A stretch of 64,000 nt of DNA from an uncultured Victivallis sp. (GTDB lineage: Bacteria; Verrucomicrobiota; Lentisphaeria; Victivallales; Victivallaceae). Both the position numbers and the translations under genes were made by a program. Positions 35,168 to 43,892 of this stretch are shown one piece after another. Within the stretch, counting starts at the first letter, position 1. The number at the start of each line of letters is the position of its first letter. Where the stretch lies: NCBI GenBank assembly GCA_944389935.1, contig CALXOE010000006.1:1-64000 (forward strand). Direction: 5' to 3'. The notes beneath the pieces are model-generated. The model was given only the letters and a program-made list of their open reading frames with translations, was not told the origin of the DNA and made no database searches.

Positions 35168-35875
35168 CTATTTGATGAGAAAGTTGATGTTGTCGAAATT
35201 GATCTCGCGGATCATCATGTAGTCCGGCTGGTCGAGAACAAAACGGATCACGTTCGCGACGTCCGCCGGTTTCAGAAACTTTTCGCGCGGGACTTTGCGG
35301 TCGCCCCAGTAGGCGCTGTCGACCGGACCGGGATTCACGTCAGTCACCTTGATGTGATGGGCGATCGCCTGATCGGCGAGGCCGCCGGAGAAGCCGCGCG
35401 CGGCGAATTTGGACGCGCAGTAGAGCGGTGCGCCCGGATTCGTCCGCTGTCCCGCCATCGAGATCAGCGTGACGATGTGCCCCGATTTCTTCGGCTTCAT
35501 GAGCTTCAGCGCCTCCCGCGTGCAGAGGAAAACTCCGGTCACGTTCACGTCGAACATCGTCCGGAACACGGCGAGATCCGCTTCGGCCAGGTCCGGCGTC
35601 GGAATCCCGACCCCCGCGTTGTTCACGAGGAAATCCACCGTGCCGAACTTCGCCACGCAATCCGCGAACGCCGCTTTGACCGTCGATTCGTCGGCGACGT
35701 TCCCCGCCGTGAATGCGAATTTGTCGCCGAGTTCCGCCGCGAGCGACTCGAGTTCGTCCGCTTTCAGACCCAGGGAGTAGACGCGGGCTCCCCCCGCTGC
35801 CAGCGTCCGCGCCGTCGCCCGCCCGATGCCGCTGCCGGCGCCTGTGATGAATGCCGTTTTTCCTGCAATGCTCAT
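35168..35875 (-). CDS. SDR oxidoreductase
   Basis: About 235 residues with GAGSGIGRA (cofactor site), NNAGVG, Ser in LISMAG, and the catalytic YCASK. The C-terminus, REINFDNINFLIK, replaces the usual 'VDGG' end and is seen in YdfG/3-hydroxy-acid-like reductases. GGAGAG before the ATG at 35875 sets the start. It is the first gene of the eight-gene uronide operon and probably reduces an intermediate such as 4-deoxy-L-erythro-5-hexoseulose uronate (DEH), an inference from context. Confidence 0.82.
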   Translation of the reverse strand: MSIAGKTAFITGAGSGIGRATARTLAAGGARVYSLGLKADELESLAAELGDKFAFTAGNVADESTVKAAFADCVAKFGTVDFLVNNAGVGIPTPDLAEADLAVFRTMFDVNVTGVFLCTREALKLMKPKKSGHIVTLISMAGQRTNPGAPLYCASKFAARGFSGGLADQAIAHHIKVTDVNPGPVDSAYWGDRKVPREKFLKPADVANVIRFVLDQPDYMMIREINFDNINFLIK

Positions 35876-35922
35876 TTTCACTCTCCGTTTCACCTGAATG
35901 ATTTGAGTTCCCTTTCTCCATA

Positions 35923-35951
35923 ATTATACCTGACTCCCTCGGGAATGTCAA
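35923..35951 (-). promoter_or_regulatory. Consensus promoter of uronide operon
   Basis: On the minus strand TTGACA (35951-35946), a 17-base spacer and TATAAT (35928-35923) give a full consensus sigma-70 promoter. The start would be near 35916, about 40 bases before the first ATG. The TTTCATCA operator elements lie 28-93 bases upstream of the -35 box. Confidence 0.85.
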
Positions 35952-35978
35952 TACGGCTTCCTCGCAAAATAGATGTTT

Positions 35979-36022
35979 TTTCATCAATGTTAATTGAAAT
36001 TTCATCATTGATGAAATATATT
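35979..36022 (+). promoter_or_regulatory. IclR promoter with operator in its spacer
   Basis: TTGAAA (35994-35999), a 17-base spacer and TATATT (36017-36022) form the promoter of the IclR-family gene. The spacer is exactly the 17-base palindrome TTTCATCA-T-TGATGAAA (36000-36016). A further half-site TTTCATCA lies at 35979-35986, 21 bases (two helical turns) before. This should allow autorepression and control of the divergent uronide operon. Confidence 0.8.
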
Positions 36023-36060
36023 GGGTTTGGAGAGATGAAAAAACAAAAAACGGAGGCGAA

Positions 36061-36816
36061 ATGGCAAACGGGGATCTGGTCGGCGCTCTGGTTCGCGGGA
36101 TGGATATCGTGAAGCTCGTGGGGGAATCGCCGGACGGGATGCGGCTCGGGGAGATCGCCGCGGCGCTGAAGCTGAAAATTCCGACCTGCAGCAACCTGGT
36201 CCGGACGCTGACTGCGGGGGGATTTCTGGAGAAACGGAATATGCGTTTCTTCTTCGGGCCGGAGCTGCTGCGGCTTGCCGGACAGCAGCCGGGGTCGCCG
36301 CTGGAACAGCTGGCCGAACCGGAACTCCTGTTGCTGTATCAGCGGGTGCCGCGCGGGACGGTGGTGTTCGGGCTGGCGGGAAAACAGGGGATCGAACAGA
36401 CGTTCCGGATCAGCTTCGAGCGGCCCGGAGTGATTCAGCGCCTGAACCGGGAGATCATGCACCCTTACGCGACGGCGGCCGGATTGATCGGGCTGGCATT
36501 TGCGGATGAGGAGAGTTTTCTGATCCAGAACGAACGCTGGCCGTTTTCGGAGTTCGGCCTCATGCTCTGGCAGAAACGTGCCGCTCTGGATGCCTGTCTG
36601 GAGGAGATCCGGCACACGAAGATTGCAGTTTCGCCGTTTGACCGGGATATTTTTCTCCGGATCTCCGGGGCGATCCTCGAGCCGTCCGGGCGGTTGGTCG
36701 CGGCGATCGGTGCGAGTGTGCCGGTCAGTCAGCTGCGGGAGGGCGACCGGCTGCGGATCGAAAGCGAAGTGCGTGCCGCGGCCGGCCGGCTTTCCCGGAC
36801 TCCGGGCGGATGTTGA
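36061..36816 (+). CDS. IclR-family transcriptional regulator
   Basis: A 251-residue regulator. It has an N-terminal winged helix (about 1-65: ALVRGMDIVKLVGESPDGMR, LGEIAAALKLKIPTCSNLVR) and an IclR-type effector domain (about 80-245) with AAGLIGLAFA and a C-terminal IGASVPVSQL segment. IclR proteins such as KdgR control pectin and uronate operons, matching its position divergent from the kduD operon. GGAGG precedes the ATG. The palindrome in its own promoter spacer suggests autorepression. The ligand is probably a keto-deoxy sugar acid, by inference. Confidence 0.88.
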   Translation: MANGDLVGALVRGMDIVKLVGESPDGMRLGEIAAALKLKIPTCSNLVRTLTAGGFLEKRNMRFFFGPELLRLAGQQPGSPLEQLAEPELLLLYQRVPRGTVVFGLAGKQGIEQTFRISFERPGVIQRLNREIMHPYATAAGLIGLAFADEESFLIQNERWPFSEFGLMLWQKRAALDACLEEIRHTKIAVSPFDRDIFLRISGAILEPSGRLVAAIGASVPVSQLREGDRLRIESEVRAAAGRLSRTPGGC

Positions 36817-36828
36817 CCGCCGCTGCGG

Positions 36829-37605
36829 TTATTCCGCCTGCGTGTAGAGTTCCCGCATGAGCGCGGTGTCGATGCCGAGGCAGTTCCGCAGGTAGTGCTC
36901 CGTTCCGCCGAACTCTCTGTCGATGACTTCAAACGCGGCGGCGAGGTATTCCGGGCGAACCGTGTAGATCGAAGCGAACCGCTCATCCGCCTCGATCGCG
37001 CTGCGGTATTTTTCCCGCACAAGCCGGGCGGAGAGCAGATAGTCCTGACGCACCGTCTCGCGTGGCGCTCCGAGGGAGAGCAGAAACAGCGCCGCGGCGA
37101 ATCCCGTGCGGTCCTTCCCCGCCGAGCAGTGAAAGAGCAGCGGCGAATTTTCCGGATTCGACAGCAGCCGGAAGAACTCCCAGTACATCTCCTGCGCATC
37201 GCGCGCGAGGACGCGATAGAGCTCGCACATCATTTCCGGGGCGGTTTCGCAGGTCAGCCGGGTCAGTTCGAGGACGTTCCCCGGTTCGATCGGCAGTCGC
37301 ACGGTGCGTTGAACCGTGTCGGGAAGCCGGTCCGGTGCGAGACGCACTTCATCGTCTCCCCGGAAATCGACGACGGTCCGGATTCCGCGCTCTTCCAGTG
37401 CGGCTTTGCCGCGGCTGGTCAGTCCGCTCAAGTCGTCGGAACGGAACACCCTGCCGGGTTTGATCCGCCGTCCCGGAACCGTTTCCAGCCCGCCAAAGTC
37501 GCGAACATTGAACATGCCTGCCACCGTGATCGGAGCGGCAAAGCGTTTCGCTGTCTGGAGTGGAACTTCTCCGGCCGGAAATTCGGCCGCTGCCGTATTC
37601 ATCAT
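36829..37605 (-). CDS. Tyrosine/dual-specificity protein phosphatase
   Basis: A 258-residue phosphatase of the Y_phosphatase3 (IphP/LipA-like) group. FNVRDFGGL near residue 33 is the typical NxRDxGG motif, and the P-loop FHCSAGKDRTGF (Cys about 161, Arg about 167) is intact; VDFRGDDEV precedes it. Members act on phosphotyrosine or phosphoinositides. No signal peptide is visible. It converges on the IclR gene (12-base gap) and has no evident functional link to the neighbouring secretins. Confidence 0.9.
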   Translation of the reverse strand: MMNTAAAEFPAGEVPLQTAKRFAAPITVAGMFNVRDFGGLETVPGRRIKPGRVFRSDDLSGLTSRGKAALEERGIRTVVDFRGDDEVRLAPDRLPDTVQRTVRLPIEPGNVLELTRLTCETAPEMMCELYRVLARDAQEMYWEFFRLLSNPENSPLLFHCSAGKDRTGFAAALFLLSLGAPRETVRQDYLLSARLVREKYRSAIEADERFASIYTVRPEYLAAAFEVIDREFGGTEHYLRNCLGIDTALMRELYTQAE

Positions 37606-37829
37606 CTGCTCTCCCCGGGATATCTCCCTGACAACCTAACATCGAAAGCCGGATTTGTCAACCCGCTACCGGAAAAATTTCCGGGATGTTTCCGGTCGTC
37701 TCAGCCGGACCGCGGATAGAGAATGGTAATAAAAATACCACTTTTTTAGAGTGATATCTTTCTTTTTCCTTATCTTTTCTCTGTTTTTCTGCAGAAAATA
37801 GAATTTTATCGTTTTTTTGCAGATGCGAC

Positions 37830-37858
37830 TTGACAAAACCGGGAAACGGATCTCTATT
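37830..37858 (+). promoter_or_regulatory. Probable promoter of secretin genes
   Basis: TTGACA (37830-37835), a 17-base spacer and TCTATT (37853-37858) lie about 195 bases before the chosen secretin start. The 450-base gap between the phosphatase and secretin genes holds an AT-rich stretch (37720-37820) and this long leader, and no other gene that I can support. Confidence 0.5.
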
Positions 37859-38053
37859 GATATCAGAAGCTACAAAACCTGGGATGGAAAAGAATTTCGA
37901 GGAGGAGTGATTCTTTTTGATCCGCGCCCGGGAGCCTGCGTTTCTGCCCCGCCCCCGTGGCACCGGGATGCCGTGAAACAATCCGATCGGCCAGTGAAAC
38001 CGCCGCGGTTCGGCGCATTTCCGGCCGGAATTTTAAGGATGAGGAGGTGGGGA

Positions 38054-39487
38054 ATGAGAGGTTCACCCGGATTGGCGCTGACGGTTCTGGTCTCTTCGGC
38101 GCTGTTGGCAGGCCATGTCGCCGCCGCTCCCGGGGAGGAGGGGAGCGGATCTGAATCCGGAGTCCAGCTTCTGCGGTTTGTGCAGGACGATGCGCAGGAC
38201 TACATGGTTTCCAAGATCTATGTGCTGAAGTATGCCCAGTCGAACGATCTGATGCCGTTTGTCGCAGGCATGATCAAACGGTACAACATGAACTCTTCCG
38301 TGAGTTGCATCGAATACGGGTCGCAGAACGAGCAGATTCTGACCGTGACCTGTCCCGTCGGCATGATGCCGTATGTGGATGCCTTTGTGAAGATGGCTGA
38401 CCGCAACGTCACGATCGACGGCAAAGTCCCGGGCGACATCATCCGGGGAACCGGCATCACCCGGGCGGTTTATCAGCCGAAATACCGCTCCGGTCAGGAT
38501 CTTGTTAATATCATTGTGAACGCATTCATCAATGAGGGGCCTTACGGTTCCGTCTACGGCTGGGATCAGAATTCAAACCAGATTTACTGGAAAGACAATG
38601 CGACGAATTCGGAGTTCATCTATCAGTTCCTCGCGTTTCTCGACCGTCCCGCGCCGCAGATCACTTTGACGTTCCAGCTTTACGAGGTGCGCGACAGCAC
38701 GTTGCGCGATCTCGGAATCGAATACCTCGCCTGGAAGAACGGACCGGGGTTGAATCTTTTTCAGGTGGGATTTGACGTATTCAGCCTCTCCTCCGGAGGG
38801 AGCGCCGCGCTGCAGGCGGCATCGGGGCCGTTCGGCGGATTCTTCTTTGCGCCGCAGTTCGATGCGAGTTTCATCCGGGTGCTCGAACAGAGCGGCAGGG
38901 CGACACTGCGGAACAGCGCCACCCTCACGGTCGCGAACTCCGATGAGAACAGTTACGAGATCTTCTTCAATCCGCAACTTCAGAACATCGTGAAGAGCAA
39001 CAACGACCAGAGCAGCGTGACGGAGAGTGCCGTACTTCAGGCCGGGCTCAATCAGGTCTATTTGAAGATCGTGACGCCGATCGCCTGTCTGCACAGCGGC
39101 TCCGAGGTCGATTTCGAGATTCCGAATTACACCCCGGGAGCTTACGACGGAGTTCCCGGCACGCTCGTTTTCGGATACGACGTGCAGGCCGCCAGCGTCG
39201 TGGAACGCAACAACTACGGGGCGGAACTCGTCGAGACAACTCAGCTGCAGGGCAACGTCGCGATCGATCTCGGCGTCGAGAAACTGCTCGCCACCTGGGA
39301 AAAGGAGGAACAAGTCGAACAGACCATCGGTGTGCCGTTTCTCTCCGATGTGCCGATTCTGAAATATCTCTTCAGCACGACGACCACGAGCGAGGAAAAG
39401 ACCCATGTCTGTCTCACCGTGACCGCGGAAATCCTGAACACGAGCCCGCTGCGGGAAAAGAGCGGCGTGCTCCGGAAATTGAAATAA
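38054..39487 (+). CDS. Secretin-family outer-membrane protein (divergent)
   Basis: A 477-residue exported protein with a signal peptide (LALTVLVSSALLAGHVAA). The middle carries secretin N-domain features (VLKYAQSNDLMPFV; YRSGQDLVNIIVNAFI). The C-terminal half is the beta-domain, with LTFQLYEVRDSTLRDLGIEY and the classical final segment IGVPFLSDVPILKYLFST. GspD/PilQ proteins form outer-membrane gates for type II secretion and type IV pili. This one is shorter than the usual 600-700 residues. GGAGGTGGGG before the ATG at 38054 sets the start. It is followed after 13 bases by a second secretin. Confidence 0.78.
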   Translation: MRGSPGLALTVLVSSALLAGHVAAAPGEEGSGSESGVQLLRFVQDDAQDYMVSKIYVLKYAQSNDLMPFVAGMIKRYNMNSSVSCIEYGSQNEQILTVTCPVGMMPYVDAFVKMADRNVTIDGKVPGDIIRGTGITRAVYQPKYRSGQDLVNIIVNAFINEGPYGSVYGWDQNSNQIYWKDNATNSEFIYQFLAFLDRPAPQITLTFQLYEVRDSTLRDLGIEYLAWKNGPGLNLFQVGFDVFSLSSGGSAALQAASGPFGGFFFAPQFDASFIRVLEQSGRATLRNSATLTVANSDENSYEIFFNPQLQNIVKSNNDQSSVTESAVLQAGLNQVYLKIVTPIACLHSGSEVDFEIPNYTPGAYDGVPGTLVFGYDVQAASVVERNNYGAELVETTQLQGNVAIDLGVEKLLATWEKEEQVEQTIGVPFLSDVPILKYLFSTTTTSEEKTHVCLTVTAEILNTSPLREKSGVLRKLK

Positions 39488-39500
39488 GGGAGGTGCGGCC

Positions 39501-41180
39501 ATGAAAAAAACTGCATGGATTTTCCCGATGCTCTTCGCCGCCGTCAGCGGAATCTTTGCCGCCGGCGAAGTTCCTGCACCGCCGCGGGACTCGAACTTCG
39601 GCAACACCGGCGGCTATGACAGCACGCGGGTCGAAGTTCATCTGCAGGTCCCGGTTCGGGACGATGCCGAAGCGGTTCATTTCGTCAGGGACAACAACGA
39701 TCCGCGGGTCGTCACCAGAACCTATCTCGTTCGACACGTCGATCCGTACGAAATTCGCGATTATCTGCGTCAGATGGTGCAGTCGAAGCGGGTCGGCAAC
39801 ACGGCGCTCGAGCAGATTTACCCGGGCAATACGACGACACCTCCTTATATCGCGACGACGAGTTCGGCGGAGCTCACGACTCCGGTGAACGCCCAGCCCG
39901 GTTACAATCCGGCTCTGCAGCTCGGCAGCAACACCGCCGTGGAGTGTCTGAAATATGTCGACGGCACCGGACTTCTGATCGTCAGCGCCGAGGAGTACCG
40001 GTTCCGGGATCATGAGAATGGAATGGGATTCGACTCGCTCATTGAGTTCCTCGACAAGCCGCAGATGGGCGCGAATTTGGGGACACAGACTTTCTTTTAC
40101 ATCCCGAAATTCGTTCCCGCCCGGAATCTCATGCCGATGATCGAGAATGTCGGCATGAATGTGACGGATGTGACGGAACTCTGGCAGGGGCAGGATCTGG
40201 TCGCTTACGATCCCGCGTTGAACTGGCTGGTTTTCGACGTGACGAACTATTCGCAGTCGAACATCGAGAAGATGCTGCGGCTCTATGACGTTCCGATTCC
40301 TCAGGTGCGACTGCGGATCCGGGTCTACGAGCTCTACAGTGAGAACGACGACAAGATCGGCGTGGATTTTCAAGCGTGGAAGAACAATCAGGGGGCTGAT
40401 TTCTTCAGTGCGGGCGGCCGCTATCGGGACAACTGGTCGGCGGTTTACGGCGGAGCCATGGGGCGAACCGGCTCTGAACGCACGAGTTTCTACAATTTCA
40501 ATCCGAAGTGGAACACCCGGTATCTCGATTTTCTGGTCAGCAGAGGAGAGGCGAAGATCGCACATACCGGGGAGTTGTGCATTCGGAACAACACACCGGC
40601 GCTGCTTGAGCGCAAGACGCAGATCTTTTACGTCAAGAGTTCGACGCCGGCGGGAGACGCGCAGAGTTCCTCCGATATGGGGGTCGGGCCGTACGAACTG
40701 CTGTCGGCGCTGGTCGGCCGGAACTTCACGAGCTCCTCGGAGGAGGAGGTCCCGGTCGGAAAAGGTGACCGACAGGAGGTCGAGGCGTTTTCGGGGTTTG
40801 GATTTTCGATGAACATCGAGAACGCCTCGGTGAATCTGGCCGAGACGCGGTTCACGGTTTCACTCTCCAATTCAAGTCTGATCGGATTTGAATCCAATGG
40901 CACGCCGCGTATCTCGGAGAACAGTGTGGTCGGCCAGGTTGTCAGTCTGCCGTATGGAACGGATTCGTTCGTGATCGGCGGGTTGCGGAAGCAGGAGGAG
41001 GTGACCTCCTCTTCCGGGATTCCGCTCCTGAAATCGATTCCGTGGATCGGCTATTTGTTTTCGACCGAGTCGAAGTCGATCAAGAGTTCGGAGCTCATTG
41101 TGGTCGGCGAATGCGAGTGGGACGCGCAGCCGGACAAGCCCGGACAACCCGCCAAGAGCAGATCCTACCAGGTTCCATAG
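39501..41180 (+). CDS. Second secretin-family protein (GspD/PilQ-like)
   Basis: A 559-residue exported protein with a signal peptide (MKKTAWIFPMLFAAVSGIFA). N-domains run from about residue 70 (YLVRHVDPYEIRDYLRQMV; FYIPKFVPARNLMPMIENVG). The secretin beta-domain starts at about 265 (VRLRIRVYELYSENDDKIGV) and ends with FVIGGLRKQE and GIPLLKSIPWIGYLFSTES, the canonical secretin closing motif. It should oligomerise in the outer membrane. The two secretins are adjacent without GspE, F or pilin genes, so their partners must be elsewhere. It may serve the pseudopilins typical of this phylum. Confidence 0.85.
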   Translation: MKKTAWIFPMLFAAVSGIFAAGEVPAPPRDSNFGNTGGYDSTRVEVHLQVPVRDDAEAVHFVRDNNDPRVVTRTYLVRHVDPYEIRDYLRQMVQSKRVGNTALEQIYPGNTTTPPYIATTSSAELTTPVNAQPGYNPALQLGSNTAVECLKYVDGTGLLIVSAEEYRFRDHENGMGFDSLIEFLDKPQMGANLGTQTFFYIPKFVPARNLMPMIENVGMNVTDVTELWQGQDLVAYDPALNWLVFDVTNYSQSNIEKMLRLYDVPIPQVRLRIRVYELYSENDDKIGVDFQAWKNNQGADFFSAGGRYRDNWSAVYGGAMGRTGSERTSFYNFNPKWNTRYLDFLVSRGEAKIAHTGELCIRNNTPALLERKTQIFYVKSSTPAGDAQSSSDMGVGPYELLSALVGRNFTSSSEEEVPVGKGDRQEVEAFSGFGFSMNIENASVNLAETRFTVSLSNSSLIGFESNGTPRISENSVVGQVVSLPYGTDSFVIGGLRKQEEVTSSSGIPLLKSIPWIGYLFSTESKSIKSSELIVVGECEWDAQPDKPGQPAKSRSYQVP

Positions 41181-41240
41181 GCATATCAACCATCGACGCC
41201 TCCCGGGAGTGGGGCGCGTAACAGCGAAAGGGGAGAAAAA

Positions 41241-42791
41241 ATGTCGGAATCGAATGATAACAGAAAACTCGGCGTCATATCGCTTGCCGCTCTCGTCGTC
41301 TCCGCCATGATCGGAGGGGGAATCTTCAGCCTGCCGCAGAACATGGCGCAGAGTGCCGCACTGATGGCCGTGATCATCGCCTGGATCATCACCGGGATCG
41401 GAATGTTTTTCATCGCGAACACATTCCGGGCCTTGTCCGCGGCGCGTCCGGACGCCTCCACCGGAATTTACGCCTATGCGCGGCTCGGATTCGGGCGGTT
41501 TGCCGGATTTCAGATGGCCTGGGCCTACTGGCTCTGCAACATCTTCGGCAACGTCGGATTTGCGGTGCTGCTCATGGATGCGTTGAATTATTTCTTCCCG
41601 GGGGTCTTCACCGGGGGGAACAACCTCTGGTCGATCATCGGCGGATCGATCGTGATCTGGGGAATGAATTTCGCGGTGCTGGCCGGGATGAAGCAGGCGG
41701 CATTCATCAATACGGTCGGGACGGTGTGCAAACTTGTGCCGATCGCGCTTTTCATTCTGATTATGCTGTTCGCGTTCCGGTGGATTTTCTTTTCGACCGA
41801 CGTGCTTGGAAATCAGACGATTCCGGAGCATGGGATCAAGCCGCTCGGGTCGCTCTTCGACCAGGTGCGGTCGACGATGCCGGTGACGCTCTGGGCGTTT
41901 ATCGGCATCGAGGGGGCGGTGGTGGTCTCCTCCCGGGCGAAAAGCCCGGCGGCGGTCGGTCGGGCGACGGTGCTCGGGTTTCTGGTCTGTCTGGCGATCT
42001 ATGTCCTGCTCTCGGTTCTGCCGTTCGGGCGGATGTACCAGCCGCAACTCGCGGATCTCGCGAATCCATCGACCGCGCCGCTGCTGCAGGATGTGGTGCA
42101 TGGATCGTGGGGCGGGATTCTGATGAATCTCGGTGTGATCGTCGCGCTGCTCACGAGCTGGCTCGCATTCACGATCATGATCGCGCAGATTCCGTATGCG
42201 GCCGCGCTGGACGGGACGTTCCCGCGCATGTTCCGGAAAGTCAACTCCAAAGGCATGCCGAGTGTTTCGCTTTTTGTCACGAGCGCGGTCATGCAGCTTG
42301 CGATGATCTTCGTCTACTTCGCGAACAACGCCTGGAATACGATGCTGACGATCACCTCGGTGATGATTCTGCCGCCCTATCTGGCGTGTACACTCTATCT
42401 CTGGAAAATCTGTGTGACGAAACAATACCCCGCCGGAATGCAGGTCGGCGCGCGTTACGCGCTCGTATGCGGCGCTGCCGGGTCGCTCTTCGCTCTCTGG
42501 ATGATCTATTCGGCGGGATTGCGCTATCTCATGTTCGCATTCGTCTTCCTGCTGATCGGGATTCCCGTCTTCATCTGGGGGCGGAAGAACGCGCTTGCGG
42601 ATGATGCGGCGGCGACTGATCGCCGCGTCTTTACCCGGAAAGAGATGATCGGAGCGATCGCCGTGGCCGTAATCGCCGTGATTTCGATCATTGTGATGAT
42701 CGTTCAGACTCCGCTGGTCGACAAGCGGTTCCACAAATGGGCGCACTGGGCGGAAGACGAGGTCCAGACCATCGAACATGACGGAAAATAG
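41241..42791 (+). CDS. APC-family amino acid/polyamine antiporter
   Basis: A 516-residue integral membrane protein with about 12-13 helices. It begins LGVISLAALVVSAMIGGGIF, the glycine-rich first helix of APC antiporters that binds the amino group of the substrate. AFIGIEGAVVVSSRAKS is the helix-6 motif of the arginine/ornithine and arginine/agmatine group. The C-terminus is charged and cytoplasmic. GGGGAG precedes the ATG. It probably exchanges a basic amino acid for its decarboxylation or deimination product, but no partner enzyme is adjacent. Confidence 0.85.
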   Translation: MSESNDNRKLGVISLAALVVSAMIGGGIFSLPQNMAQSAALMAVIIAWIITGIGMFFIANTFRALSAARPDASTGIYAYARLGFGRFAGFQMAWAYWLCNIFGNVGFAVLLMDALNYFFPGVFTGGNNLWSIIGGSIVIWGMNFAVLAGMKQAAFINTVGTVCKLVPIALFILIMLFAFRWIFFSTDVLGNQTIPEHGIKPLGSLFDQVRSTMPVTLWAFIGIEGAVVVSSRAKSPAAVGRATVLGFLVCLAIYVLLSVLPFGRMYQPQLADLANPSTAPLLQDVVHGSWGGILMNLGVIVALLTSWLAFTIMIAQIPYAAALDGTFPRMFRKVNSKGMPSVSLFVTSAVMQLAMIFVYFANNAWNTMLTITSVMILPPYLACTLYLWKICVTKQYPAGMQVGARYALVCGAAGSLFALWMIYSAGLRYLMFAFVFLLIGIPVFIWGRKNALADDAAATDRRVFTRKEMIGAIAVAVIAVISIIVMIVQTPLVDKRFHKWAHWAEDEVQTIEHDGK

Positions 42792-42804
42792 CTGTCCCCC
42801 GGGA

Positions 42805-42839
42805 AATCAAAACCCCCGGTTCATCCGGTGGTTTTGATT
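42805..42839. terminator. Hairpin after antiporter gene
   Basis: Ten-base arms AATCAAAACC/GGTTTTGATT with an inner CCGG/CCGG stem lie 14 bases after the antiporter stop. A T-rich strand is inside the stem rather than after it, so it is a plausible but atypical terminator. Confidence 0.5.
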
Positions 42840-42860
42840 CGAGGAGACGCCGGAGGCCCG

Positions 42861-43091
42861 TAAAGAAGATCGAGTCGGTCATCGCGGCTCTCCAGGCTGC
42901 GGGATTGATCCGGGTTCTCGCTTCGTTCCGCCCGCTGTTGACGTTCAAAAGTCCGACGGCGGAGCGAGCATGAAACAACACGGCATCCCCGTGCTCATGA
43001 TTCACGGGGACGAGCTGCGCAGACTTGCGTTGCGGGCGGGTGAGTCGCCGGGGCGGCTCTCTCTTTCTCAAACGCCGACTGGGGCGGAATA
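42861..43091 (+). other. Possible coding remnant between antiporter and MBL gene
   Basis: Two short in-frame stretches on the plus strand (KKIESVIAALQAAGLIRVL, then from ATG 42970 MKQHGIPVLMIHGDELRRL, to a stop at 43090-43092) look protein-like. The second recalls the 'GIPVLxxxGD' end of 2-hydroxyacyl-CoA dehydratase subunits. A stop codon separates them and no ribosome binding site is seen, so at most this is a decayed fragment. Confidence 0.2.
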
Positions 43092-43892
43092 GCGGCGTTC
43101 GCGTTCGAGCGTCATGCCGTCGCAAGCCGCTTCCGCACCGATTTCGGCGGCTTTGGCCTGAATGGCTTTCGCGTCTTCCGGCCAGAGGGTGCGGGCGAGG
43201 TGATTCAGCACGACCCGGGTCGTTTCGTCGATCATGCCGCGGTTGCGGAACGTCGCGAGCAGATGGCGCACCACGGTACGGTCGTTATGTTCAAAGATCC
43301 GCCAGTCGCCCTCTTCCGCCATTGTGCAGTCGATCACGATCCAGTCGAATTTGATTCCGTCGATCAGCAGCCACTCCGGTTTTGTGAGTCCCGCTCCGTC
43401 GAGCGCATAGAGCAGCGTTCCGGCCGCGCTCTCGAAGAGAAAGTGATACGCCTGCTCCGTTGGAAAATCGGTCAGGTGGTTCGCGGGGAGCGCGGTCACA
43501 TTGAGTTCGCCCAGCTGAAAATGGAGTCCCGGTGCGAGTTCGCGTTTCTCAAAATCCCCGGTCGCCGGCAGCTGTGCGAGCGCCTCGGGCGAGGCGTAAA
43601 CCCGGAGCGGTTTTGTCCGGTCCGGCGTCCGGGCGAGTTCCGTAATCTGTTCCGGCTGGAAATGGTCGCCGTGGGAGTGGGTTACGAGCAGTGCGTCGAC
43701 CGCTCCGAAGTCGATGCCGTTCCTTTGCAGATTCCGGAGTCCTGTCACGCCGCAGTCGATGAGAATGTGCCCGTTCAGGAGAGAACTGGTACTGCCGCGT
43801 ACGCCCGGTTCCCCGAACCGGTTCCAGTCATAATCGGCAGCTCCGGTTCCGAGCAGAACGAGCCGCATTCGGGCAAGCGTGTCATTTGGCAT
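43068..43892 (-). CDS. MBL-fold metallo-hydrolase (PhnP-like)
   Basis: A 274-residue metallo-beta-lactamase-fold protein. LVLLGTGAADYDWNR is the N-terminal strand typical of the PhnP/RNase Z-like branch. The metal-binding motif HSHGDH lies at about residues 71-76, with further ligands in LPANHL and LDGAG. These enzymes hydrolyse phosphodiesters or esters. It overlaps the end of murC by 11 bases, so the two are co-translated; an ATG at 43868 is an alternative start. A role in envelope precursor or phosphodiester recycling is only suggested by context. Confidence 0.85.
   Translation of the reverse strand: MPNDTLARMRLVLLGTGAADYDWNRFGEPGVRGSTSSLLNGHILIDCGVTGLRNLQRNGIDFGAVDALLVTHSHGDHFQPEQITELARTPDRTKPLRVYASPEALAQLPATGDFEKRELAPGLHFQLGELNVTALPANHLTDFPTEQAYHFLFESAAGTLLYALDGAGLTKPEWLLIDGIKFDWIVIDCTMAEEGDWRIFEHNDRTVVRHLLATFRNRGMIDETTRVVLNHLARTLWPEDAKAIQAKAAEIGAEAACDGMTLERERRYSAPVGV

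Noticed and set aside
37817..38053. Longer N-terminus for the first secretin
   Set aside because: The extra 79 codons precede the signal peptide and the GGAGGTGGGG site, and contain the probable promoter; they read as leader sequence.
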